A stretch of DNA of 64,000 nucleotides from Heligmosomoides polygyrus polygyrus (taxonomy: Eukaryota > Nematoda > Chromadorea > Rhabditida > Heligmosomidae): positions 96,358,728 through 96,422,727 of the forward strand of contig OX377204.1 in the NCBI GenBank assembly GCA_947396885.1, read 5' to 3'. Below the pieces are notes generated by a model, which saw only the letters and a program-made list of their open reading frames with translations, was not told the DNA's origin and searched no databases. Of the stretch, positions 22,727 through 34,225 are shown in pieces. Made by a program: the position numbers and the translations under genes. How positions within the stretch are numbered: position 1 is the stretch's first letter; each line of letters opens with the position of its first letter.

Positions 22727-23095
22727 TTTCATGAAGAGACGCTATATGAACGTTTTTATTGAGTCTGCTGCGGTATGGTTTTCACTACATATTCCCTGTC
22801 GACACCTCGGGATGCGCATGCAGTGTTTCAAATATATAAAATACGGTGAGATATGAAACTTTCATGCCTATAAATGCTAAGACATTTTCACGTGGGAACA
22901 GCATGGAACAGCGGCTCGAAGCTGGAAAACTGTTACACTTGCAAATCGTCCGTGTCGGAATTCATATCTCATCGGCGTGTTTTGCATATTTGAAACACTG
23001 CAAGTGTATCACGAGGTGTTGACAAGGAATATGTTGTGAAAACACCATACCGCAGCAAACTCAATAAAAACGTTCAGATCGCGACTCCCATGAAG
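22727..23095. mobile_element. foldback element ending at the assembly gap
   Basis: 22727-22830 and 22985-23095 are inverted relatives: AACGTTTTTATTGAGT versus ACTCAATAAAAACGTT, and CTGCGGTATGGTTTTC versus AAAACACCATACCGCAG. No coding capacity is seen. The gap of unknown bases begins exactly where the right arm ends. Confidence 0.75.
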
Positions 23096-23295
23096 NNNNN
23101 NNNNNNNNNNNNNNNNNNNNNNNNNNNNNNNNNNNNNNNNNNNNNNNNNNNNNNNNNNNNNNNNNNNNNNNNNNNNNNNNNNNNNNNNNNNNNNNNNNNN
23201 NNNNNNNNNNNNNNNNNNNNNNNNNNNNNNNNNNNNNNNNNNNNNNNNNNNNNNNNNNNNNNNNNNNNNNNNNNNNNNNNNNNNNNNNNNNNNNN
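23096..23295. other. assembly gap, 200 unknown bases
   Basis: A run of N of round length, so the true size is probably unknown. The frames crossing it are meaningless. Confidence 0.99.
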
Positions 23296-23914
23296 TCTAG
23301 ATTTATTTGTAACCTTGCGATTTTGTCTGCAATAAATTGCACTCCGTGCTCGTATTCGGACAGGTCTAGTGTCTTCCTGTCGTCGTGGTAACCCTTCTGA
23401 TTACTGTAGGTGGAATCGGGTCCGATATCCAGAGCTACGCTGTGGTTCCGATGCACGAAGAACGAGCAAGGAATACGATTTATGAAGTCAAAAATCAGAA
23501 AGATACAAATAAGACAAGGACAATGAGCAAAGAGGAGACTAGGTGAGAGCTAAGCCAAGACTGAACCTAGTTGCTTAGATCTGGGAGCTTTTATGGACTC
23601 TCTTGGAGGCGTGTCCACCGTGTGCTTCTCGGACTCTCCGTCCGGTACGGTTTTATGGCTCTGGGGCCGTCGCTGGCATATCCGCAGGAGCAGGTCGTAA
23701 ACCCCCCCTGGATACGTTCCGCCACCTCATGCTCTTAACGAACACTTGCAGAATACACCGGTCCCGGTATATTCCACAGGATACGCATTGTTGAAAACTA
23801 GCAAAGACCCAAATAGACAGTCTTGTTTTGCTGCAAGCATTGGTGGTCTAAAACTGACTCTTGTGATCATGAGAAAGCGTAATAACAACAAACTAATGTG
23901 TGCAAAATATTGGC
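23296..23914. other. no recognisable feature
   Basis: Mixed DNA after the gap. No gene or repeat boundary identified. Confidence 0.3.
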
Positions 23915-24160
23915 AGTACAGGACTCGAACTCGAAACCCTGCCGGTGTGCTACTATTGGACGGCGCTCTTACCGACTGCACCACCGAGGCACATCTCGTG
24001 CGATATCATAGGGGTTGATGACTGTCGCGCACACATTTTCACAGCTCTTCTTCAAGTCTTTAAAAAAGCGTTCAGCAAAAAGTAACCGTAATTCTGGACT
24101 CAGCTCACAGGGCCCTACATCCTGTCAAAATAGCATCGCAAAAGCTCACCTTGAATTGAG
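23915..24160 (-). mobile_element. tRNA-derived SINE, family C
   Basis: On the minus strand the tRNA-like part is GGTGGTGCAGTCGGTAAGAG (A box) and GTTTCGAGTTCGAGTCCTG (B box). It is preceded by TTTTGCGATGCTATTTTGAC and AGGATGTAGGGCCCTGTG, which match the arms of the foldback at 12110-12955. The promoter-like part lies in the 3' half of the conserved block. Confidence 0.65.
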
Positions 24161-24929
24161 AACCTTTCTTTATTAGTCACTTTAGTACTTCAGCGCTTTG
24201 TGCCAAACTAAGTTGTAAGGTGTTTTATATTGCAAGGTGTATTTTTCAGTTTTATTGAGCGGCCTATCGTCTTCAAAAAACCTCTGATACATCATTAAAT
24301 GTGTTGGGTTATTCGATAATTAAATTTTCAAACTAAATTTATTTATATTAAGAACTGACTTGACTCAATAATATGTTGACCATTTTCAAGTGTTAACTGT
24401 GTGTAAAACGAGTTTTTTTTGTGAATCTCCTATATTTATTTGTGGCCTAACGTTTCGACGTGATCTTCATCTTCAGAGGCCCATATCCACCAAAAATGCC
24501 ATGTCATTCCATGTTGGTAAGGTTAGTGAGGACGAAACTTGGAAAACGTATCATGCCGTTGTTTTTCGAAGGGAGAAGCTTTGATTCAATTGACCATTTT
24601 GTCGGATCCTACAGCGATTTGAATGGCAGTCGCAGTCTCAGAGGACGGCATGAATGACAGAAGCGGCCATTAATTTCGCGTGCTGTGAGAAAGCAGGCGT
24701 ATAGGAATACATACGTACAGGCTGTGCGGCCATTCCACTTCAGGCTTTGCCGAGGTTTGTATCCGTGGTCACTTGTACTCAACTCAAGGCTGACTTAATC
24801 CATCAGGATAAGCCATGCGTTCAACTGTCGCTAAATACAATTTTCTATCAAGGAACGTCGTAGGTCCCAAATGCGAAGGTTTTGTCGCGCCTTAGAAGCC
24901 CTGTGTTGCCTCGAAGATCTCGCATCTGA
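24161..24929. other. AT-rich, no gene recognised
   Basis: Includes CCTAACGTTTCGACGTGATC near 24450, a motif resembling the arms of foldback elements. No complete element is seen. Confidence 0.3.
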
Positions 24930-25050
24930 GTAAGACATTTTGGATTCGTCCCCGGATTCGAGCCAGTTTAGCTGGAGCCTTCTTCCACTGCACCATGGAG
25001 CCACACATCTCCAACGTTGGGAGGAGAGCTCACCGAGCGCTGCACAGCGC
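24930..25050 (-). repeat. tRNA-like SINE head remnant
   Basis: On the minus strand GGTGCAGTGGAAGAAGGC and GGCTCGAATCCGGGGACG resemble A and B boxes. Nothing downstream matches the other families. It borders the MITE at 25052. Confidence 0.4.
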
Positions 25051-25051
25051 C

Positions 25052-25393
25052 TAAGGCCTCGTGCATACTTCCCGTCGCCGCGATTGAATCGCGGCGATGA
25101 GTTTTGCAGAGCGACGCGAAAGAATTTGAATTTCTCTGTGCTCGTCGCATCGCCCATCGCTCTGCAAGGGAGCGCGACGGCGATCCGTCCAGGATCAACG
25201 CTAAACACCGCGCGCGGCGCGAAAAAGTATGCCATGCCCGCGATGGGCGCGGGAAGCCATTGCGCATGCCGACCGCCACTGTTGCGGCGGCCGCGGCGAG
25301 GTTTTCTTTGACTATTCGGTCGCGTGCGGCGGAATGGCCATGCACTGAGCGCCGCGATGGCATCGCGGCGATGGAAGTATGCCCCCGGCCTAA
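25052..25393. mobile_element. MITE family A (TTA/TAA-flanked), long form
   Basis: Left end GGCCTCGTGCATACTTCC, right end the complement GGAAGTATGCCCCCGGCC, both flanked by TAA. The arms continue (CCGTCGCCGCGATTGAATCG versus CGCCGCGATGGCATCG) and the inside is CpG-rich. TAA/TTA 3-bp duplications and GGC-starting ends fit PIF/Harbinger-derived MITEs. The long frames on both strands are by-products of the GC-rich inverted repeat. Confidence 0.8.
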
Positions 25394-25730
25394 GACGAGG
25401 TTTAATTTGGACGGCCGCCGGCGCCAAAACGCAACGGCTGCTGTAATCGATGCCATGGCGATAGGACAAACTAATAAACGCGTGGTGAATGGCATGCTTG
25501 GCTCGAACACACAGCACGCTCAGCCGCCGTCGGACTGGCTAGATCGGCGCGAAGGAGCAAGGATTGCTTCCTCGAAATTCTAGCCGATTTGGACGGGTTT
25601 TATCCGAACGGAATCGAAGGAGAAAAATCAGTTTCCGCGACCCAAGTAGCACAAAAATGGTCGTTATTTCGTGTGGCGGTCCATATATAGTACTTTAACA
25701 CATTGCTTAAGCATGGAGCGGCTGGTAGAG
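25394..25730. other. no recognisable feature
   Basis: Flanking DNA of the MITE. No gene or repeat boundary is visible. Confidence 0.3.
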
Positions 25731-25732
25731 AG

Positions 25733-25925
25733 GCTATATGTTGTTACAGGTGTTGTCCTGTACAACATATAGCAGTGCATATACTATACCTGCAGCACTG
25801 TTTGGTTACCGATCCATGTCGCGAATGTGGGCAGCATTGGGATGGGGGGGTGGGAGCGCGAAAGCCAATTGTAGCCACCCAATTCACTGATCAAACACGC
25901 GTCAGCCAATACTGACCGTGCATAC
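25733..25925. mobile_element. MITE family C, partial
   Basis: CATGTCGCGAATGTGGGCAG near 25815 is the family C terminal repeat, followed by GCATTGGGATGGGGG. The other end is not present. A small hairpin (CTATATGTTGTTACAGG / CCTGTACAACATATAG) sits just upstream. Confidence 0.55.
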
Positions 25926-25985
25926 CCCACCATACGGACAGTGACAGATAGTGACGGACATGAATCATGCCTTCACCTTTATGTA

Positions 25986-27037
25986 CAGGGCATCTCAAAA
26001 ATTGTATACACTGTTTGAACGGCTATAGTTTTGCTCAGTAAAGGTACTGAAGAAGTTAAGTGCTCACAGTAAAGGTACTGAAGAAGTTAAGGGCTCGCAT
26101 GAAAGCTTAACAAAACAGAAATTTTCCGACGTAGCAGCGGTATGGATTGCGCCATGCGCTCGTCTGACAAACCTTGCATTTGACACTCGATTGATTGCAT
26201 TTCGCTTCAATACATACGCTATAACTTCTTCACAAAGTATCCGTCTTGATTGATCTGTGCTTCTTTTAAGGTTTAAAACCCAAAAACACACTATGAATTG
26301 CAAAAAATGCAGGGTGTCATAGAAAAATTCAGGTTCCATCTGAAAAGCTCTAACATTGCTGTCAGTGATGTTTTTGAAGACGTTTGAGAATCATATGGAA
26401 GCGCAGGGTAAAGTGATTTTTGCGACGTGTAAATAGCTACGATTACGCCTTGCGCTCGCCTGAAACCTTGCATTTTAAGCTCGATTGAATGTGCACGGGA
26501 TGAACGCTGGTTACAATCGTGTTACTACTTAGCCAGATTAGCCTGGGCACTCAGCCCATGCACAATCAATCGAGCCTCAAATGCAAGATTTCAGACGGAA
26601 GCATGGCGCAATCTTGACTGTTTGCACGCTGCTGCGATCTCATTACCCTGCGCTTTCATAAGAGTCTCAAACTTCTTCAAATGCTTCGCTAGTAGCAATG
26701 TCAGAACGTTTCAAATGGTACCTGAATTTTTTAGGGTACCCTGAATTCTCCGCGAGAGATAGTGTGCTTTATAAAAGTTTTAAACCTCAAAAGAGGCGAA
26801 AATCAATCGCAATGACCACTTTGTGGAGAAATTATAATAAGTATTTAGGCGAAACGCAATCAGTCGTGTGTAAAATGCAAATTTCAGACGAGTGCATGGC
26901 GCATTCCATACCAATCACATGTCAGAAATTTCCATTTTTTTAAGCTTTCATAAGAGCTTTTAACTTTTTCAGTACCTTTACGGTGAGCAAAGTTATCACC
27001 TTTTAAACAGTGGATACATTTTGTTTAGACACCCTGC
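25986..27037. mobile_element. inverted-repeat DNA element (family G), complete
   Basis: Left end CAGGGCATCTCAAAAATTG and TATACACTGTTT; right end the complement, AAACAGTGGATACATTTT and AGACACCCTG. About 1.05 kb. Inside are internal repeats such as AAGGTACTGAAGAAGTTAAG (twice, near 26040 and 26070) and blocks with the GCATGGCGC motif in both orientations. No transposase frame, so non-autonomous. A truncated copy is at 438-1420. Confidence 0.75.
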
Positions 27038-27167
27038 ATTTGCGATGCAGTCTGTAGTTGTTGAACTAAAATTTACATTGAAAACTGGTGTTCATTGTTC
27101 ATCGTGGCTGTTCCATGTGTCTTTGATATGGTTTCATTAGAAATTTTTGATGTCGAGGTGATATAGG

Positions 27168-27440
27168 ACGTGTGGTAGCGCAGTCGGAGTAGCCGGGAAT
27201 CTCGAACGGAGGTTCTTGGTTCGGGCCCCGTCTAGACCAGCCAAGCTTCCCATCCCTCCAGCATCAGTTAAATGGTACCAGACTTATCACGGAAGGACAA
27301 AACACGTCCTTGTCCATCAGCTGGCCACCTCAATTCGTAGCGTAGGCCAGATACGACTTCGAATTGTCTCCGCGATATCTCGTAGAAGTAGAATGCGTGG
27401 CGCATCCCGCAAAGGGGTTGGCTAACGCCGAGTTTTACCC
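27168..27440 (+). mobile_element. SINE family A, variant
   Basis: GGTAGCGCAGTCGGAGTAGC, GGTTCTTGGTTCGGGCCCC, body with TTAAATGGTACCAGACTTA, hairpin GAATGCGTGGCGCATCCC, weak TTTTACCC tail. Confidence 0.8.
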
Positions 27441-27787
27441 TTCATCTTGATACATTAGGTATCCCATGTTGTAGGTTCCAGATTTTTTTATTTTTCCCCT
27501 GTACTGTTTCATTTTCGAGTTTAGGTCTGCGTCTTTCTTTGACATCCCTGAGTTTCACTCAGCGTTGTGGTTCATCGGGCTTCTATTCCTCCGCACACCT
27601 TGTCTAGTGGTCCACCTTAGCCACATTCCGTTTGTGGAATCTATTAAAGACGCACTTTTCAGCCTCCACAATTGCCTGTTTGATATGAAAGAATCTAAAT
27701 CTTCCTACAGAAGCGTGGGCAGCAGTTAGAAGCTGTGTTCCACCTAGCCAATATCTGTGTTGTCATGTCATTCATTGTCACCTTTCA
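27441..27787. other. no recognisable feature
   Basis: Mixed spacer DNA. Confidence 0.3.
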
Positions 27788-27990
27788 CCATATATGTCGC
27801 GAAAATGGACAGCATTCTGGGATGGGAAAGCCCCATCGAATGGAACCGTATTGAATGGGCGTGTCATTCAGAGAGGGCGTGTACAGTCGGTACCCTGATC
27901 GGCTGGCATGTGTTCGTTCTGTGCTCTGCTTGCTTACTATTGGCTGGCGCGCTCCCACCTACCAATGCTGCCCACCTTCGCGACATGTAC
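27788..27990. mobile_element. MITE family C
   Basis: Terminal repeats ATATGTCGCGAAAATGGACA (left) and CCACCTTCGCGACATGTAC (right) with the adjacent CAGCATT / CCAATGCTG blocks. About 200 bp, no coding capacity. Confidence 0.75.
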
Positions 27991-28652
27991 CCCTTTCACT
28001 GTCGTTTCATTATTCCTTTTTTCTGAACCGTTCGATGAGAATGTTGCTATTCTTTGTCTAATCCCTCGAATTGCTTTTGTGACTACTTATTCGAATTTTT
28101 AATTCCTTTCCCTGCAAATCTATTTTTAATCATCTATTTATTTCATATTCAAAAATTCTACATCAAAGGATTAAGAAAGATTATGGATCTCCGAACTGAA
28201 GAATAATCGCATATAAAATTTGAAATAGCTTCCCTGAGTCAGCAATTCATGCTGCTTTCGCAGTGTGTTTATACTTTCTTCGTTAGGGGTTTGCCAATGA
28301 ACTCTATTCCGTCGTTTTTTTTCTATTTTTTTTTTTGTTGTAAAACTGACAATCCAACCCACATACGTATGGGTTACTACCCCCTTACCGCCGTTTTTCA
28401 TCGTTTAAACTCTATTTCCTCTGAGACTTTCCTCCAAAACCTGTTCATTCCTGCGGTTTTTTCGGAAGATTCCTATTTCCATGTTCCTTTTATAAAGCTT
28501 TGTCCACTTTTCCGATTCAGCTCCTTAAATGGTGATGGCGCAAGTGTTGGTAATCATGTGATGAACCCGTATTCGGATTCCTTCTATGAATTTTTTCTCT
28601 TTCCTCATGTTCTCGTTCATAAAACGGGGAGTTCATATCACATTGTTAGATT
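27991..28652. other. AT-rich, no recognisable feature
   Basis: T-rich DNA with no repeat boundary. The 177-residue frame at 28249-28782 runs into the TG tract and is not convincing. Confidence 0.3.
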
Positions 28653-29132
<480 letters not shown>

Positions 29133-29289
29133 CGGGACAAGTCGTTAATGGTGCCTACATTAGGGAAGTACGACCAGATGACCAATTTGCACTCTACTGA
29201 TCTTTTGGACGGACGCCTGTACGATGTGGCCTGAACTATCAGGCGCGTTCCTGCCTCCTCCCACGTAGGCCACATTAACGACTTGTACC
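29133..29289. mobile_element. MITE family B
   Basis: Left end GGGACAAGTCGTTAATGGTG, right end CACATTAACGACTTGTACC. The common inner repeat is GCCTACAT / ACGTAGGCC. About 157 bp. Confidence 0.75.
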
Positions 29290-29613
29290 ATTTTTCGCTC
29301 TTCTTTGTTCCTGTCTCCGTTTTTCAAAGAAACTGTACAGTATGAACGTGTGAGAGATGTGATCCACATATGAACCTTCCCCCTCTCCGAACAACTTTGG
29401 TCCCAATCCCAATCCTTGAGGTGTTCAGTGCCAAAGTGGTTTATGATCAATGTCTGTTTGGATTTATGTAAGTCAGATGCTTTCATACGTGTTGTTGCTT
29501 GCTGTGCTTCTGGTGTACGGTACTGTCTTCACTTCGACACGGCCGTACAGTCCACGTACTGTCACTGTAATAGCTCATTGAAAAAAACGGTCCTACTTGA
29601 CCAGATGCCCATC
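29290..29613. other. no recognisable feature
   Basis: Spacer. No gene or repeat boundary. Confidence 0.3.
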
Positions 29614-29793
29614 TGGGCCGAAGTCATCAACGACTTACACAGATTTGACAGAGAAATTATAGCGGAAAATCCTGATAACGCCAAAACTTCACCATATGCT
29701 TGTTGATAAGTCGCTTCAATTTGTGCTTTTTTCAGGAGCTTCCGCTGTAATTTCTCTGTCAAATCTCTGTAAGTCGTTGATGAATCTGGCCCC
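29614..29793. mobile_element. foldback element
   Basis: Arms match inverted: TGGGCCGAAGTCATCAACGA and CAGATTTGACAGAGAAATTA versus TAATTTCTCTGTCAAATCTC and TCGTTGATGAATCTGGCCC. The loop is about 70 bp. Confidence 0.75.
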
Positions 29794-31560
29794 TGATAGC
29801 TCCTTCGCTAATGGCTCCTTCTGTTTGTTGGCGTTGGTTTTCCTGTTCTTGTCAGCATTTCCGATCAGCCGTGAGTTTTTCTCGCGGTGAAGTGGTTAAT
29901 GATTACAGGGTGTAAGTGCTTCAAATGTGTTGCACGTCAGATTTGTTCGTTTCTGAAGCTCCACAAGTTTCCAAGCGCCAGCATCGCGGAATTCATGGCG
30001 CATCCCCATGCCCCAATCATCCCATTTTGCAAAGTTTTGTTAACATTTTCGGAAACTTGCCAGTTTTTTGAGTTCATGGCGTATTCTTGAGTTCCAGTCA
30101 TGCGTTTTCGTCATGTTTTAACTGAACTTTTTCGGAAATTCACCGACTTGTTTCGACTTCTAAGTTCCATCACAGCCAAATCCGAAATTCATCAATTTTT
30201 TGGGATTCATAGCCCGTCACTGAGCTCCAGCCGTCTCTTTTCGATATGTTTTTTTCAACTTTTTTCGGAAATCCACCGACTTCTACGGCTATTAAATTCC
30301 ATCACATCACGATGTTCGTGGCGCAAACTCAAGTCCCTATCATCCCTTTTCGCCAAGTTCTTATCTGTCTCTGAGGGTGTTCTTTTCCAAACGATTATCA
30401 AGGAATGGGTGGAGCTCCAATCGTCCTTTCCCTCAGGTTTTGTCAACTGCTTCAGAAAGCCGCCGACTTTGAGGGATTCAGTGCACCTCTCCGAGTTCCA
30501 GTTGTACTTTTCCGCCATATCTTGCCAACGTTTTTTGCGGAAATTTGTCAATTTTTCGAGATTCATAGCGCATCATTGAGCGCCAACTGTCTCTTTTCGA
30601 TATGTTTTTTCCACTTTTTCGGAAACCCGCCGACTTCTACGGCTGCTAAATTCTATCACAGTCATCTACCTCTGATTTGAGGCCTGTCCATGCGCCAATT
30701 TCACGATGTCTGTGGCGCATTCTCAAGCCCAAATTACCCCTTTTTGCAAAGTTTCGTTAATACTTTTGGAAACTCGCCAATTTTTTTGGTTTCATGGAGC
30801 ATTTTTGAGCTCCAGTCATGCTTTTTCGTCTTTTCTTACTAACTTTTTTTGGAAATTCGCCGATTTATTCGACTGTCATGTTTCATCACGGTCATCTATC
30901 TGTGTGGTGAGACGTTTCCAAGCGCTAATTTCGCGAAATGCATGGCGCATCCTCAAGCAGCAATCGTCCTTTTTCGTCAAGTTTTGTCAACTGCTCCAGA
31001 AAGCCGGCAGATTTGCGGTATTCATGGCACCTCTCCGAGTTATAGTTGTACTTTTCCGTCATATCTTGCCAACATTTTTGGGAAATTCGTCAATTTTTCG
31101 GGAATTGTGGCGCATCATTGAGCCCCAACCATCTCTTTTCAATGTTTTTTCGAATTTTTCGGAAATTCTCCGAAAAAAGTCGACTGTCAAATCCACCACA
31201 GCGTCTATCTCTGATTTGAGACCTTTCCAACCGCCAATTTGTTCTTGGAGCGTTTTCTTGCCCCAACCATCCCTTTTTGCAACGCTTTGTTACAATTTTT
31301 TGAAACTCGCCAATTTTTTCGGGATTCATGGCGTATCACTCAGCGCTAATAGTCCCTTTTCGACATGTGTTTGGACTATTCCAGAAATTCGCCGGTCGAC
31401 TTCTTCGACTGCAAAAATTCAGAAATTCGCCGACTTCTACGGCTGCTAAATTCTATCACAGTCATCTATCTCTGATTTGAGATCTGTCGTCCAACTGCCA
31501 ATTTCACGATGTTCGTGGCGCACTCTCAAGCCCATGTCATCACTTTTCGCCGTTTTTCGA
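29794..31560. repeat. degenerate tandem array rich in TTTTTCGGAAAT units
   Basis: Clear from about 29990. Recurring blocks appear in order: TTCATGGCGCATC, GAGCTCCAGTC, CTTTTCG then AT-rich, TTTTTCGGAAATTCGCCGAC, TTCTACGGCTGCTAAATTC, ATCACAGTCATCTATCTCTG, ATTTGAGACCTTTCCAAGC, CCAATTTCGCGA. Segments repeat with changes at roughly 100-450 bp spacing, so it is a higher-order, decayed array. The 247- and 159-residue frames rich in F, S and L read through it and are not genes. Confidence 0.75.
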
Positions 31561-31900
31561 AAATTTTGACTTTTCCCGAGCGCTAGGGCTCATCGCAGTC
31601 GTTCTTCTCAAGATGTTCGTTTCAGAATTGTTCAGCGAATGTGCGTCGAGTGCTAGGATCGAATAGGATGCTGTGTTCTGGGACATGATGGAGCCGGCTG
31701 GCGATGCATGCTGTGGGGCAACCGCTCGAGCGCTCGATATGTTCAATCGTCGTGGTTCGGTGATTGCCGTCGTGATTGGAGGTGAGCAACAAGCGCGTTT
31801 CGATTCTGGAGGCTTCCATTTATCTGGGACACGACATCACGCTGCCAGTAGCGCCTGTGACAAAGTCTGACGATGGGGAAAGTGATCACCCACTCATCGT
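31561..31900. other. unique, moderately GC-rich DNA, unassigned
   Basis: Not part of any repeat I can see. A strong acceptor-like GTTCGTTTCAG (31627) and donor-like GATTGGAG|GTGAGC (31780) bracket it, but all three + frames between them hit a stop. The minus strand is open for 65 codons. No similarity recognised. Confidence 0.25.
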
Positions 31901-31934
31901 CAAAGTCTCATGGACTCGTTCAAAATGACTCTCG

Positions 31935-32100
31935 ACTTGATGTCACGAAGAAGTACAGTGCATGGCGCAACCCAGATAGATTGAATAAGGCTGATTAATG
32001 ATGTTTGATCCTTTGCGTAGCTGCTGCTTTCATTTCGAATAGGCGACCTCAGGGCTAGAATGAATTAACGAAGCCTCTGTGGATGCGCCATGCACTCCGT
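31935..32100. repeat. two isolated SINE 3' modules
   Basis: + strand: GAAGAAGTACAGTGCATGGC at 31945-31965, followed by GCAACCC. Minus strand: the complement of GGAGTGCATGGCGCATCC at 32080-32097. Confidence 0.45.
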
Positions 32101-32249
32101 ATCTAGGCCACGTCATCTTTTCTCGTGGAACGGCGGAACTCAGACTCATCTGACGAATCGTTCCATCATTCTGAAGCCAGTCGCTTCGTTAACCGCCACA
32201 GCACTTGTTCAACTCTTCATGGATACGCCATACATCGTGCTGTACTCCG

Positions 32250-32700
32250 ACATCGTGCGCGTAGCGCGATGGTAAGAGGCGCCAATCTGGCGCCTACAGT
32301 TCGAATCCATGTAGGGCTCAGTTTCGTTTTTCGAGAGTTACCATGGAAATTTTTAAGTTTACGCTATCTTCTCCTGAATTTCACGCCTGAAAGCGCCATA
32401 GAGTTTCGGCGCATACATGTGTGTGTATGATGTGCGATGTCTGGTCTGATTGGCCTGGGTTCGATTCCGCACCCAGGCCAATCCAGCCACAAGTTCACTT
32501 GTTTCAATAGTTGTCTAGGCATCGATGGAATTGCTTGTTTATTTATTATTTTGCACTGTGTATTACTATTATTATTATTGTTATTATTTTCTCTGGCCTT
32601 GTCCAAGTCAATTCATAGGCCAAATAGCCGTTCAAAATGCCACTACGAATTCAGCAAGGAGTAAAATGCATGGCGCAACCCGAAGAGGGTTGATTATCGT
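32250..32700 (+). mobile_element. tRNA-like SINE with own body and shared 3' module
   Basis: A tRNA-like head (GCGTAGCGCGATGGTAAGAG, CAGTTCGAATCCATG) is at 32258-32325. A perfect 10-bp-stem hairpin (TTGGCCTGGG ... CCCAGGCCAA, 32449-32480) follows. The 3' module AGTAAAATGCATGGCGCAAC is near 32661. The pieces could be one element or neighbours. Confidence 0.4.
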
Positions 32701-32826
32701 CGATCTCTACGCCGTTTACCCTTTAAGCCAGTAGTCATCCGGCATAGCAGCCGGACCAACCACTGGCAGGGCTTCTCATCGATCCGTATTGATTGGCCAA
32801 TGGGTACTGTTTACCCGTAGTGAAGG

Positions 32827-32995
32827 TTAGGGTCTGTTCATACTTCGCGACGGGAGCGACTTGCCAGCTACGCAAATCATACTAATCGATTTTTGCCAAG
32901 AGATCACCCAACAAAAATCGATGCGTATGCTTTTCCCGGTCAATTGCTCCCGTCGCTCCCGTCTCGAAGTACGAACAGGCCGTTAGCTACCGACT
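32827..32995. mobile_element. MITE family A
   Basis: TTA flanks both ends. Left GGGTCTGTTCATACTTCGCG, right CGAAGTACGAACAGGCCG with the inner GGGAGCGAC / GTCGCTCCC match. About 163 bp between the TTAs. Confidence 0.85.
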
Positions 32996-33479
32996 TTTAT
33001 GTTGGCGTGATGTTCGCTTCAAACGGGTAATAGTGAATCAATTGCTTTGAAACTCTTCAAGCGGCAATTAATTTTGAGCGGACAGATGCTCAGACGGACG
33101 TACAACCAGCACCAGCGCCGGCTAAGGCTTCGTTCCGGAAATCAAAAACACCAATCGATATTGACTGGCTGATAAAAACCCTTGTTGAAAGGCCTGTTTA
33201 CCTGTAAGCATACTTTCGTGACCAAGTTATTTCTGGAAAAAATCGATCATATCGATCGATACTATTATAAATAGCCGATCGATTCTGTTTGTTTGCTGCG
33301 ATGTCTGTTCACCTGCTAATATAACATTCGCCTGATGTTCACCTCAAAACAGCCCTGAGCAGTGACTCAGAATACGGAATGAGATGCCCCTGTCCCTTGC
33401 GCGAACGGACGGACGCATCGGCAGACAAACGGACAGATGAATTAATTGGTTCTGCAAGAAGAGACGGCCTCTGCAGTTC
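32996..33479. repeat. ATCGAT and GGACGNACGGAC-type repeat DNA
   Basis: AAATCGATCATATCGATCG near 33240 and GACAGATGCTCAGACGGACG near 33080 resemble the units of the array at 41270-43960. No clear unit length here. Confidence 0.4.
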
Positions 33480-33489
33480 CAAGCTTCGT

Positions 33490-33825
33490 CGATGTTCGAA
33501 GATCAGAGACGCTGTCGTCGGACCAAGTCGTCGAAAATTAGGTGGACCAGCTACTAATGCGTTTCGCAGACACCCGCTGGACGAGAGCCGTCACCGACTG
33601 AATTCCGTGGGATGTCAAGAGGTCACCAGGACGCCCACGAATGCGTTGATCGAACTTTTTCGTGAAAGCAATATGACGCTCTTCGTGTCATTCGAGCGAG
33701 TAGGGTCCATTGGAGCACTCTGGCACGCGACAGGGACAAATGGAGACGCTGCAGGCGCCCGCTCGAGCAATTCGATGATCAATGGACGACAGGTGATGCA
33801 GTACTGGACTGTAGAAGTAAGGATC
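33490..33825 (+). pseudogene. RTE-type LINE, C-terminal end
   Basis: In the frame containing DTRWTRAVTD the sequence continues IPWDVKRSPGRPRMR, SNFFVKAI and a final block with TRQGQMETLQAP. Stops and a shift break it. The pattern W(T)RAVTDWIP-DVKR-PGRP-W(S)-FF-KA is the end of RTE-clade polyproteins. 5'-truncated and dead. Confidence 0.75.
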
Positions 33826-33891
33826 CACGTCGAGCTTACCCAACCCCTCCGGGATGCGTCACACGTTGTACATCTACATGACATTGTGGAG

Positions 33892-34015
33892 TGATTCTGA
33901 ACAGTTTTTGGTGACGCAGAGTCCTTTGTCTCCACTAAAGCTCAGCCACACTTGCTGTATGGGGCTTTAGTGGGGACAAAGGGCTCCCGTTCCCCATAAA
34001 CTGTTCAGGATCGTT
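33892..34015. mobile_element. small foldback element
   Basis: Arms TGATTCTGAACAGTTT / AAACTGTTCAGGATCG at the outside and CCTTTGTCTCCACTAAAGCT / GGCTTTAGTGGGGACAAAGG inside. It lies between two RTE fragments in opposite orientation. Confidence 0.75.
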
Positions 34016-34094
34016 TCACAATGTCATGCATAACGCGCGGCGCATCTTGGAAGGGTTGGATAAGCTCGACCTGTAGCAATTCATCCTTCTCTCT

Positions 34095-34225
34095 GCAGAT
34101 CAATACTGTACCACCTGTCGTCCATTCATCATCGAGTTGCTCGAGCGAGCGCCGGCAGCGCCTCCATTCGTCCCTGTCGCGTGCCAGAGTGCTCCAATGT
34201 GGTCTCCTCGCTCGGGTGAGACAAA
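34095..34225 (-). pseudogene. RTE-type LINE, extreme C-terminal end
   Basis: The minus strand reads ARRPHWSTLARDRDEWRRC, then RSLEQLDDEWTTGG. This is the last block of the same RTE family as at 33490 and 45562. Confidence 0.7.

Noticed and set aside
24476..24513. Short exon between CATCTTCAG and GTTG|GTAAGG
   Set aside because: The upstream CCTAACGTTTCGACGTGATC resembles foldback-element ends, the segment is only 38 bp, and it joins nothing in phase.
24831..25583. 228- and 180-residue frames on both strands
   Set aside because: They run through a GC-rich MITE palindrome where all six frames stay open.
30100..31449. 247- and 159-residue frames rich in Phe and Ser
   Set aside because: They lie wholly in the degenerate tandem array and the peptide repeats with the DNA.
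31628..31780. Exon between strong acceptor GTTCGTTTCAG and donor GGAG|GTGAGC
   Set aside because: All three + frames contain a stop.
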